NCBI RefSeq assembly: GCF_012676905.1
Contig: NZ_CP051428.1
Coordinates: 2,938,001 to 3,002,000, forward strand
Length of the DNA stretch: 64,000 bases
Origin: Paenibacillus albicereus
Lineage (GTDB): Bacteria; Bacillota; Bacilli; Paenibacillales; Paenibacillaceae
Direction of reading: 5' to 3'
The notes beneath the pieces were generated by a model that was not told the origin of the DNA, searched no databases, and worked only from the letters and a program-made list of their open reading frames with translations. Below, piece by piece: positions 57,228 through 64,000 of this stretch (position 1 is its first letter; every line of letters starts with the position of its first letter). Both the position numbers and the translations under genes were made by a program.

Positions 57228-60146
57228 TCATCGCTCCTCTCCCATCTTGACCGCCTGATGCACCCGCAGCCTGCGGATATGAAGCATCAGCAGCAGCGCG
57301 CCCACGAGCATCATGAAGGCGACGACGACGTACAGCTGCATCGTATCCTGGCTGTCGAACACGACGCGGAAAGGAGGCACGTTGCCGGCCGCGTTGTCCG
57401 CCGTCTGCAGGAACGGCAGGAACAGCAGGCTCGCGATCTTCCCGATCGCCACCCCGAGGCCGATGCTGAGCCCGGCCGTGAACAGCTGCTCCAGCAGCAG
57501 CATGCCGGTCAGCTGGCGCTTGGACAGCCCCATGGCCCGCAGCACGCCGAACTGCACGACCCGCCCCGACAGATTGAAGAACCAGTACAGGATGTAGCCG
57601 GTCAGCGTGACGATGACCGAGACGAGGAAGCCGAGGCTCAGGATGCCGAACACGCCTCCGCGCGTCGGCAGCTTGCTCTGCGCGATCAGCGCCGAGCGTA
57701 CGTCCTTGACGCTCGCCAGCTCGATGCCTTGGCGCTGCAGCTCGGCCATGAGCGGGGCCACCTTGGCGTCGGGGCTCATCTTGAGCCAGACGTCGTAAGG
57801 GATCAGCGGCAACTGGTCGTAGATATAATCCAGGTTGGCGATCAAAAACGGCGACTCGTCGGGGTATTGCGACGGCCAGTACGGCAGGATGCCGACGACG
57901 GCGAAATCGATCATGCCGTCAGTAAGGCCGATGGAGACCGTATCGCCGATTTTGAGCTGGTATTTCTCGGCCAGGCCGGACGGGATGATCGCCCCGGCTC
58001 CTTCGGCATAAATGCCGAGGCTGTTGAGGTATCGGTTCGGATGGACCGGGTATAGATCGTCCCGGAACCAGCCGACTTTGGCGAAGTCGACGTTGTCGAT
58101 GCCCATCAGCGTGCCTTGGCCGATCGAGCGGCCGGAGACGACGACGCTGCCCTTGGCCTGGAGCACGCGGGCTGCCGCCTCGACGCCGTCGAGCGACCGG
58201 AACACCTCGAACGGCGGCTCCGAATAGCGGACCTTGGCCGGCACCGGCGGCTGGCCTCCCCCGCCGCCGGTGCCTCCGCCTCCGCCCCCGTTGCCTCCAT
58301 TGCCGCCGCCTTCTCCGCCGCCTCCGTTGCCGCCTCCGTTGCCGCCTCCGTTGGAGCCGCCCCCGCCCTGTCCGGGCGCGATCTCGGGCGTGCCGGACCA
58401 CACGGTCTGCATGACGACGTCCGTGCCGTACTGGTAGAGCGTGCGCTCGGTCGAGTTGAGGTCGATCGTCCGCGCGGCCGATGCGTTGTACACGCCCAGT
58501 CCGAGCGTCAGGATGAGCAGGATCATGAGCGGATAATAGCCTTGGGAAGAGCGCGACAGCTGCGTCAGCGTCATATAGAGCGGCACCGGCAGCAGCTTGC
58601 GGCCCATCCAGCCCCACAGCCGCAGCAGCCACGGGAACAGCCGCAGGAAGAACAGGCCGAGCGAGAAGATCGCCAGCGCCGGCACGAAGAACAGGAACGG
58701 CTGCACGTTCAGCTGGTCCGTCGTCATGCCGGTCTGGAACGTCAGCATCTGGCGCTCGTTCAGCAAATACCAGCCATAGCCGCTTGCGCCGAGCAGCAGC
58801 ACGTCGAGGAACCAGCGCTGCCAGAAGGGCGCCCGGTCCGAGCGGGCGAGCTTCTGCTTGTAGCCGACGATCGAAGCGCGGGCATAGATGACCGCCGGGA
58901 TGACGGTCGCCAGCACGGCGAGCAGCACGGCGGCGCTGCCGGCGATGATCGCGTCGGTCGTGAAGCCGACCGGGATCGACTTGCGGTCGACGAATTCCAG
59001 GAAGCCGTTGGCCGAGCCGATGCTCTTGGCCATGAACCAGCCGAGGAGCGGTCCGAGCACGAATGCCGCGCCGCCAAGCAGCAGGCTTTCGAGCAGATAC
59101 AAGCCGATGATCTGCCGGGTGCCGGCGCCGCGGCTGCGCAGCACGGCGATGTCGCTGCGCTGCTTGTCGAGCGCCTGGCGGGCGTTCATCGCGATGAAGT
59201 AGAACACCATCGCGATCATCGGCGCGGCCAGCGTGAACAGCAGCGTCTGCAGCTGCAGGCTCGTCTTGCGGAATTCCTGCAGGATGGAGGCGAAGCTGAT
59301 CTCGACGCGCGTATCGGGGAGCTTTTGGTACAGCTCGATGTTCAGCCTATCGAGCGTGCGGCCGAGCGGCGCAAGCTCGCCCGTGCGGATCTCGCGCAGG
59401 TCGAACGCGTAGTACCAGGTGCCGCTATGGAGCGGCACCTTGCGGTCCTTGAGAATGCCATCCGTCATCGCGGCCTCGCTCGTGAGGAACGTATTCATCA
59501 TCCCCTCGAGGCCCTGGTACCAGAACGGATCGGTATCCTGCTTCGGCTTGAACGTGCCGACGATCTGGACGCGAAGCGTCTGGTCCGCGCCGCCTCCGTA
59601 AGCCGGATAGAGGAACACGTCGCCGACGTGCATGTCGGCGCGGTAGAGCGCCTCCTCCATCACGACCGCCTCGATCGTCTCGCCGTCGCCCTTGCCGGGC
59701 ACGAACCAGCGTCCCTGGGTCAGCTCCGCCTTGTCCTCCACTCCCTTCAGCGCTTGCAGGGAGAACTTGCGGCTGACGCTGGCGCTGACCTTGCTCGGAT
59801 CCTCCGGCGTGATGTCCGCGCTGCGGATCGAGTAGCTGCGCGTCGCCGTGTCGATCGGGAATCCGATCTGCTCCGGGACGCCGTCGCGGATGTAGTCGTC
59901 GACGCTGCCGAGCGCGGCCAGATCGGTCGGACCCGGACTTGCATTGTAGCGCATGAGCAGGGAGCCGGCAGGCAGGCCCTCGCTCTCCTCCTGCAGCGAT
60001 TGCGTGACGACGCGCTTGAGCGAGCCGTCCGCATACATCGGGATGCTGACCGCGAACGCGACCGCCAGCACGAGGCCGGCGAGCGAGCTGAGCGTCAGCC
60101 ACCTGGTGTTCCACATTTTGCGGAACAGGAATCGGATCAGCAGCAC
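57228..60146 (-). CDS. Giant FtsX-like ABC permease with Gly/Asn linker
   Basis: 972 residues. N-terminal helix (about 15-35, WLTLSSLAGLVLAVAFAVSI), a large external domain to about 320, then a FtsX/MacB core (PMIAMVFYFIAMNARQALDK ... SDIAVLRSRGAGTRQIIGLY), more helices around 395-580, a Gly/Asn/Glu-rich linker near residues 590-640 and a final FtsX core (about 850-970: LVSVIVTLTGYILYWFFNLS, AMGLSKRQLTGMLLLEQLFT). Two FtsX-type units in one chain. Start GTG at 60146 with GGTGGGCAGG; one nt after the adaptor stop. Substrate unknown; could be lipoproteins, peptides or drugs. Confidence 0.88.
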   Translation of the reverse strand: MLLIRFLFRKMWNTRWLTLSSLAGLVLAVAFAVSIPMYADGSLKRVVTQSLQEESEGLPAGSLLMRYNASPGPTDLAALGSVDDYIRDGVPEQIGFPIDTATRSYSIRSADITPEDPSKVSASVSRKFSLQALKGVEDKAELTQGRWFVPGKGDGETIEAVVMEEALYRADMHVGDVFLYPAYGGGADQTLRVQIVGTFKPKQDTDPFWYQGLEGMMNTFLTSEAAMTDGILKDRKVPLHSGTWYYAFDLREIRTGELAPLGRTLDRLNIELYQKLPDTRVEISFASILQEFRKTSLQLQTLLFTLAAPMIAMVFYFIAMNARQALDKQRSDIAVLRSRGAGTRQIIGLYLLESLLLGGAAFVLGPLLGWFMAKSIGSANGFLEFVDRKSIPVGFTTDAIIAGSAAVLLAVLATVIPAVIYARASIVGYKQKLARSDRAPFWQRWFLDVLLLGASGYGWYLLNERQMLTFQTGMTTDQLNVQPFLFFVPALAIFSLGLFFLRLFPWLLRLWGWMGRKLLPVPLYMTLTQLSRSSQGYYPLMILLILTLGLGVYNASAARTIDLNSTERTLYQYGTDVVMQTVWSGTPEIAPGQGGGGSNGGGNGGGNGGGGEGGGNGGNGGGGGGTGGGGGQPPVPAKVRYSEPPFEVFRSLDGVEAAARVLQAKGSVVVSGRSIGQGTLMGIDNVDFAKVGWFRDDLYPVHPNRYLNSLGIYAEGAGAIIPSGLAEKYQLKIGDTVSIGLTDGMIDFAVVGILPYWPSQYPDESPFLIANLDYIYDQLPLIPYDVWLKMSPDAKVAPLMAELQRQGIELASVKDVRSALIAQSKLPTRGGVFGILSLGFLVSVIVTLTGYILYWFFNLSGRVVQFGVLRAMGLSKRQLTGMLLLEQLFTAGLSIGLGVAIGKIASLLFLPFLQTADNAAGNVPPFRVVFDSQDTMQLYVVVAFMMLVGALLLMLHIRRLRVHQAVKMGEER

Positions 60147-60147
60147 G

Positions 60148-61230
60148 TTACCTGCCCACCACTTTCATGCCGGGCTCGAGGCCCTTCAGGATCTCGACCG
60201 CCGTAGCGGTCTGCTCGCCGACCTCCACGTCCACCTCCCGCTTCGTCTCGCCCTCGACGACCTGCACGTACGTGCGGGAGCCGATGCTGCGCAGCGCCGA
60301 TGGCGGGATGACGACGGCGTTCGGCTTGCTCTTGACGACGATGCTCACGGAAAGCATCGTGCCTCGCGCCACATTCGCCGGCACCTTGTCGAGCTGAATG
60401 AGCAGGAAATCCTCCGGCCGCTCCGGCGCGGACGCGCCGCCGCTGCCGCCGTTGCCTCCGTTTCCATTGCCGCCTTCCTCCTCGGGCGGGGCGACCGGCA
60501 GGGCCGTGATCTTGCCGCCGACCTCGCCGACGCCGTTGATGTCGACGACCGCCTTCATGCCGACCGTCACCTGCTCCAGCTCATCGGCGTCGAGCTTGAT
60601 GCCGGGCACGAGCTGGCCCGTGTCGGCGATGACGCAGATCGGATCGTACGCCTTGATCGCATCGCCCTTCTGCACCGGCAGCTGCACGACCGTGCCGGCG
60701 AACGGCGCGACGAGCGTCGCCTTGCCGATCTCCGTCTCCAAGTCGCCGATCGCCTGGCGCTTCTCCTCGAAGGCAATGACGGCCGCCTCGAAATCGACCG
60801 GCGGCATCTCGTCTTTCTTGCGCAGCGTCTCCTTCATCGCGACCTCGTCCTTGCGGAATTGCAGGCGCTGGTCGCGCAGCTGCTTCTGCATGTCCTCGAC
60901 GTCGAGCGACGCGATTGGGTCGCCTTTTTTCACCTTTTGTCCCGGTTTTATGTACAAGTCCTTGAGACGCTTGCCCTCCAGCGTGTAATAGAGCGTCTCC
61001 TCCCGCAGGGAAATCAGCTTGCCGGCCGCCTCGACGCGGGTTTCAAGCGTCTGCGTCGTCACCTCATACTCCGGCTTCTTGGAAATCTGAGGCGGGGCGA
61101 TCGACGGCAGCACCTCCTCCTCCTGCTCGGCCGGCAGCAGCGAGCAGCCGGCCGACAGCGCCAGCGAGCAGCCCAGCATCAGGGCGGCGGCGCGCTTAGA
61201 TGAACGTCCCGTCCACCATTTCGTAAACAT
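60148..61230 (-). CDS. Membrane-fusion adaptor lipoprotein (HlyD/MacA family)
   Basis: 360-residue RND/MacA-type adaptor with lipobox LSAGC (Cys29). Lipoyl/barrel-sandwich halves and the helical hairpin: DLYIKPGQKVKKGDPIASLD, KQLRDQRLQFRKDEVAMKET, then KATLVAPFAGTVVQLPVQKG and a beta-barrel part. A Gly/Asn linker with several GGN units (about 250-272) resembles the linker of the permease. ATG at 61230 with TGGAGG; its start lies inside the 3' end of the first ATPase gene (35-nt overlap). In Gram-positives such adaptors couple ABC exporters to the wall or to substrates. Confidence 0.9.
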   Translation of the reverse strand: MFTKWWTGRSSKRAAALMLGCSLALSAGCSLLPAEQEEEVLPSIAPPQISKKPEYEVTTQTLETRVEAAGKLISLREETLYYTLEGKRLKDLYIKPGQKVKKGDPIASLDVEDMQKQLRDQRLQFRKDEVAMKETLRKKDEMPPVDFEAAVIAFEEKRQAIGDLETEIGKATLVAPFAGTVVQLPVQKGDAIKAYDPICVIADTGQLVPGIKLDADELEQVTVGMKAVVDINGVGEVGGKITALPVAPPEEEGGNGNGGNGGSGGASAPERPEDFLLIQLDKVPANVARGTMLSVSIVVKSKPNAVVIPPSALRSIGSRTYVQVVEGETKREVDVEVGEQTATAVEILKGLEPGMKVVGR

Positions 61231-62089
61231 GATCGGCAACCTCCAAAATCGTAGGATCGTGAGTCGTCATGCAGATCGTGACGCCCTCGGATTGAATCAT
61301 CGTGCGAAAGACGGACATGATCTGCGCCGACATCTGACTGTCGAGCTCCGCCGTCGGCTCGTCGGCGAGCAGCAGGCGCGGCCGGTGGGCGATCGCCTTG
61401 GCGATGGCAACCCGCTGCTGCTCGCCGCCGGACATCTCGAACGGACGATGCTTCATCCGGCGCTCGAGCCCGACCATGGCGAGGCAATGCTCCACCCGGC
61501 TCTTCCATTCGGCGCGGGGCGTGCCTGCCATGCGCAGCGACAGCTCGACGTTCTCGTAGGCGGACAGCAGCGGCATGAGCGCGAACGCCTGGAAAATGAA
61601 GCCCATCCGCTCGCGGCGGATGACCGTGCGCTTGTCGTCGCCGAGCTTGTGGATCGGCTGGCCGTCGAACCAGATCTCGCCGCTGCTCGGCGTGTCCAGT
61701 CCTCCGATCAGGTTGAGCAGCGTCGTCTTGCCGGAGCCCGAACGGCCCTTGAGCATGACGAGCCGGCGATGCGGCACCTCCATCGTGATGCCCTTGAGCA
61801 CGTGGATGGGACCGCCCGAAGCCGGAAAGCTGCGCTGGACGCCGCTTACCTGAAGCAGCGGCCCGGAAGGCTCGGCTTCCTCCGCGGCCGCGTCGAAGCG
61901 GCCGTCGGCCGCCGACATCTCGGCCGCCGCAAGCTCGGCTGGCTCTCCCGGCTCCGCCAGCAGCCTTGAGCCGTCTTTAGCGTCGAGCGCTTCAACACCG
62001 GCCAGCTCGCCTTGCCCGTGCGTCTCCGGCGTCCATTCGTCCGGCGGCGCCTGGGCTGGAGAATCTTTTTTCTTCTTTTTCCAGATCAT
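61196..62089 (-). CDS. ABC ATPase (MacB/LolD type) with acidic N-terminal extension
   Basis: 297 residues. About 75 residues of Ala/Glu/Pro-rich, acidic, presumably disordered sequence (WKKKKKDSPAQAPPDEWTPE; AEPGEPAELAAAEMSAADGR) come before a standard ABC core: QVSGVQRSFPASGGPIHVLK, Walker A LKGRSGSGKTTLLNLIGGLD, Q loop FIFQAFALMPLL, signature MSGGEQQRVAIA, Walker B LLLADEPTAELD and H loop TTHDPTILEVADH. First gene of the five-gene operon. Start ATG 62089 with GGAGGGTC somewhat distant. No clear promoter was found upstream. Confidence 0.9.
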   Translation of the reverse strand: MIWKKKKKDSPAQAPPDEWTPETHGQGELAGVEALDAKDGSRLLAEPGEPAELAAAEMSAADGRFDAAAEEAEPSGPLLQVSGVQRSFPASGGPIHVLKGITMEVPHRRLVMLKGRSGSGKTTLLNLIGGLDTPSSGEIWFDGQPIHKLGDDKRTVIRRERMGFIFQAFALMPLLSAYENVELSLRMAGTPRAEWKSRVEHCLAMVGLERRMKHRPFEMSGGEQQRVAIAKAIAHRPRLLLADEPTAELDSQMSAQIMSVFRTMIQSEGVTICMTTHDPTILEVADHVYEMVDGTFI

Positions 62090-62292
62090 GGTGAATCTCG
62101 ACCCTCCGATTTCTCATCTTTCTCATTTTTCCTGTAGACGGATGGAAATGCTTAAAGGTTACACCGGAAATTGCCTATTTCGAAAAAAAACCGAAAAACG
62201 CGACAAAAGTCCCGTTTCAAAGGCGGCTGTTTGGGGCATAGCTTGGGACCGCATCGCATGGGACGGAGACTCCGCATGAGCTCCGGAGCGCG
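62090..62292. other. Gap upstream of the ABC operon
   Basis: A/T-richer than its surroundings near 62185-62215 (A runs). It presumably holds the operon promoter, but no convincing -35/-10 or ECF pair was found. No gene recognised. Confidence 0.4.
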
Positions 62293-62446
62293 TCGCTGCT
62301 GACAGCGGAAGCCCAGCAAGAAACTCGGTCTGCACTGCTGCTGGTGGCGGAAGCCCAGCAAGAAGCTCGGACTGCATTGCTGCTGGTGGCGGAAACCCAG
62401 TCATAAACTCGAACTGTACTGCTGCTGGTGGCGGATAGCACTGCTG
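62293..62446. repeat. 42-bp tandem repeat, about 3.5 copies
   Basis: GCGGAA (GCGGAT in the last) at 62305, 62347, 62389 and 62431, exact 42-bp period; units contain AGCCCAGCAAGAA, CTCGG/CTCGA and TGCTGCTGGTG. A multiple of three: read on the minus strand it gives a repeated PPPAAxQxExLxGL peptide, but no convincing start signal was found, so it is listed as repeat. Confidence 0.9.
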
Positions 62447-62680
62447 GGCACGATGGGGAGTCATTCCGATCTCCCTGGGGCCCTGTTTTCTTGATTTCGT
62501 CCGTCAGCAGATGTGAATCCGGCTTCCACGGGAATCGCCGCCGTTTCTCCACGAGCTCCCCGCTTGCTTCAAGGCTACTCCCTGAACGCACGCCGCTTCA
62601 CAGGGAGGCTTCGCCCCCTGCGATCGGACTCGCAATCACGCCGCTACGCTCACCAGCCGCTCCCGGACTATACCTGTGTT
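62447..62680. other. Unassigned spacer between the 42-bp and 52-bp arrays
   Basis: No gene, RNA or repeat recognised; includes several CGCTTC/GCTACG-type short motifs only. Confidence 0.5.
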
Positions 62681-63408
62681 CGAGTTGCTCGGTTTTTCCG
62701 CGCAATTCCACCCGTTTCTCCGGCTCCGCACCCGAGTTGCTCGGTTTTTCCGCGCAGCTCCCTCCGTTTCTCCGGCTCCGCATCCGAGTAACTCGGTTTT
62801 TCCGCGCAGCTCTCTCCGTTTCTCCGGCTCCACACCCGAGTTGCTCGGTTTTTCCGCGCAGCTCTCCCCGTTTCCCCGACTCCGCACCCGAGTTAGACGG
62901 TTTTTCCGCGCAATTCCCTCCGTTTCTCCGGCACCGCACCCGAGTTACTCGGTTTTTCCGCGCAACTCCCTCTGTTCCCCGACTCCGCACCCGAGTTAGA
63001 CGGTTTTCCCGCGCAACTCCCCCCCGTTTCTCCGGCTCCGCACCCGATTTGCTCGGTTTTTCCGCGCAATTCCACCCGTTTCCCGACTTTGCACCCGAGT
63101 AACTCGGTTTTTCCGCGCAACTCCCTCCGTTTCTCCGGCTCCGCACCCGATTTGCTCGGTTTTTCCGCGCAATCCCCTCCGTTTCACCGACTCCGCACCC
63201 GAGTTGCTCGGTTTTTCCGCGCAATTCCCTCCGTTTCCCCGACTCCGCACCCGAGTAACTCGATTTTTTCGACTTAATCCCTCGTTTACGCGCCTCCTAG
63301 TACCAGCTAACTCGATTTTTTCGACTTAATCCCTCGTTTACGGGCCTCCTAGCACCAGATAGCTCGATTTTTTCGACTTAATCGCTCGATTTCGCGCCTC
63401 CACAGCCG
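62681..63408. repeat. 52-bp tandem repeat array, about 14 units, two subfamilies
   Basis: Units begin with CGAG-N3-CTCG at 62681, 62733, 62785, 62837, 62889, 62941, 62992, 63045, 63096, 63148, 63200 and 63252 (period 52, four intervals of 51 or 53). Core: CTCGGTTTTTCCGCGCAA then CTCCGTTTCTCCGGCTCCGC. From 63256 a second subfamily with TAACTCGATTTTTTCGAC and CCCTCGTTTACG continues at 63308 and 63360, keeping the same 52-bp step. Because 52 is not a multiple of three the array is unlikely to code, although all minus-strand frames stay open for long. Confidence 0.95.
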
Positions 63409-63572
63409 AGACGACTGGACTGATAAGGCTAGCCGGCAGGGGCGGCAGCTAGGCGGCATAGCTTGCTTACATTTGAAGGGCCCACCGGGCGATGGAGCGA
63501 AGTCAAGCTCGCTGGGCCAGCACGGAGCGCAAGACAAATGTGCTGTTTCACGGCGAGACAGCACGCTCCCTA
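63409..63572. other. Unassigned spacer
   Basis: No gene or tRNA seen. A short GCTGT ... ACAGC inverted repeat at about 63542-63562. Confidence 0.4.
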
Positions 63573-63742
63573 ATAAATGGGGGAGCAGCGGGCGGTGGAC
63601 GAAAGGAGCAGAGCAACGGGTGGTGGACGAAAGGAGCGGAGCAGAGGACGATGGGATGAAAGGAGCGGAGCAATGGGCGGTGGACGAAAGGAGTGGAGCA
63701 GAGGGCGATGGGATGAAAGGAGCGGAGCGAGTCGATGCCTTT
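63573..63742. repeat. 28/29-bp repeat in 57-bp dimers
   Basis: GAAAGGAG occurs at 63601, 63629, 63658, 63686 and 63715, steps of 28, 29, 28 and 29. Alternate units are similar (ACGATGGGATG vs GGCGGTGGAC), so the higher-order repeat is 57 bp. Confidence 0.88.
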
Positions 63743-63835
63743 CGGAGAAGCGACAGCGGTCCTCTTGGAAGACAGACGCCCTCCGAATAGGAGGTTAGGC
63801 AATCCAGGCATCTGGCTTCCAGTGGAAACGGAGAG

Positions 63836-64000
63836 AGGCCCGGCTCGCCCAGCGACCTGTTCGTCCAGAGAGGCCTGGCTCGCCCGGCGGCCTGCTCGTC
63901 CAGATAGGCCCGGCTCGCTCTGCGGCCTGGTCGTCCAGTAAGGCTCAGCTCGCCCTGCGGCCTGGTCGTCCAGTAAGGCTTAGCTCTCCCTGCGGACTGC
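63836..64000. repeat. 35-bp tandem repeat, at least 4.7 copies, runs off the window
   Basis: AGGCC/AGGCT at 63836, 63871, 63906, 63941 and 63976, exact 35-bp period; units include GGCTCGCCCTGCGGCCTGG and TCGTCCAGTA. Continues past the end. Confidence 0.92.

Noticed and set aside
62190-62219. ECF promoter of the ABC operon (TGAAAC at 62219-62214 on the minus strand)
   Set aside because: No CGT element at the required distance.
62598-63250. Minus-strand frames of 75 to 208 codons across the 52-bp array
   Set aside because: Open only because the unit lacks stop codons; the period of 52 is not a multiple of three, so each frame cycles, and there is no ribosome binding site or non-repeat sequence.
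62681-63408. CRISPR array
   Set aside because: Units abut directly, and all positions are repeated; there are no unique spacers and no cas genes.

Overview
The window is 64 kb of a high-GC Firmicutes chromosome, almost certainly Paenibacillus or a close relative (Paenibacillaceae). The evidence is strong AGGAGG-type ribosome binding sites, GTG/TTG starts, a tyrosyl-tRNA synthetase T-box leader, a YlaN/FtsW pair, CcpA, an HPr-like protein, the acetyl-CoA synthetase/AcuA/AcuC cluster, an S4-type rpsD leader, a Spo0E-like peptide, an S-layer-homology protein and gene families common in Paenibacillus. The block rpsD - tyrS - acsA - acuA - acuC - ccpA - ytxJ keeps the gene neighbourhood known from Bacillus subtilis, with local insertions (flotillin/NfeD, a class A PBP, mtnN). 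No insertion sequence, transposase, integrase or CRISPR array was seen.

Layout. 0-5.6 kb: the 3' part of ftsW, an Asp23 protein, a Ca2+/H+ antiporter, ylaN, an N-terminally short HPr-like protein, an M29 aminopeptidase and a lipoprotein. 5.7-21.2 kb: rpsD with its leader, an NfeD/flotillin pair behind an excellent ECF (SigW-type) promoter, T-box-controlled tyrosyl-tRNA synthetase, a class A PBP with two C-terminal FN3 domains, acsA divergent from acuA-acuC with a candidate cre site, ccpA-mtnN, ytxJ and a DJ-1/PfpI protein. 21.2-31 kb: carbon and aromatic metabolism (glucose/GlcNAc-type EIICBA plus enzyme I, a CoA-binding protein, shikimate kinase and an unusual EPSP synthase, 6-phosphogluconate dehydrogenase and a gluconokinase-type sugar kinase). 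31-43.5 kb: mostly small lineage-specific genes, two MFS transporters, an arginine/lysine decarboxylase, a TetR regulator, a manganese catalase and tRNA-Val. 43.5-53.9 kb: VanZ-like and Spo0E-like genes, a pstS-pstC-pstA operon without pstB, an L,D-transpeptidase, an SLH/PrcB-type protein, ung coupled to a SPL-like radical SAM gene, and tRNA-fMet/Ile2/Leu. 53.9-62.1 kb: a TauE/SafE permease and a five-gene operon (ABC ATPase, lipoprotein adaptor, giant FtsX-like permease, ABC ATPase fused to an AbrB-like domain, solute-binding lipoprotein).

The last 1.9 kb (62.1-64.0 kb) has no convincing gene. It is built from at least four different tandem-repeat families (42, 52, 28/29 and 35 bp periods); a fifth family (46 bp) follows the gene ending at 31384. 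The 52-bp family is the largest, about 14 units, and changes subfamily partway along without losing its period.

How the genes work together: acetate activation (AcsA) is paired with its acetylation switch (AcuA/AcuC) and lies close to the gene for the carbon-catabolite regulator CcpA; the HPr-like protein, EI and EIICBA belong to the same sugar-sensing network. The most unusual candidate system is the 54.8-62.1 kb operon. It combines MacB/LolD-like export parts with an import-type binding protein, and every junction is overlapping or separated by no more than 6 nt, which implies one co-translated assembly.
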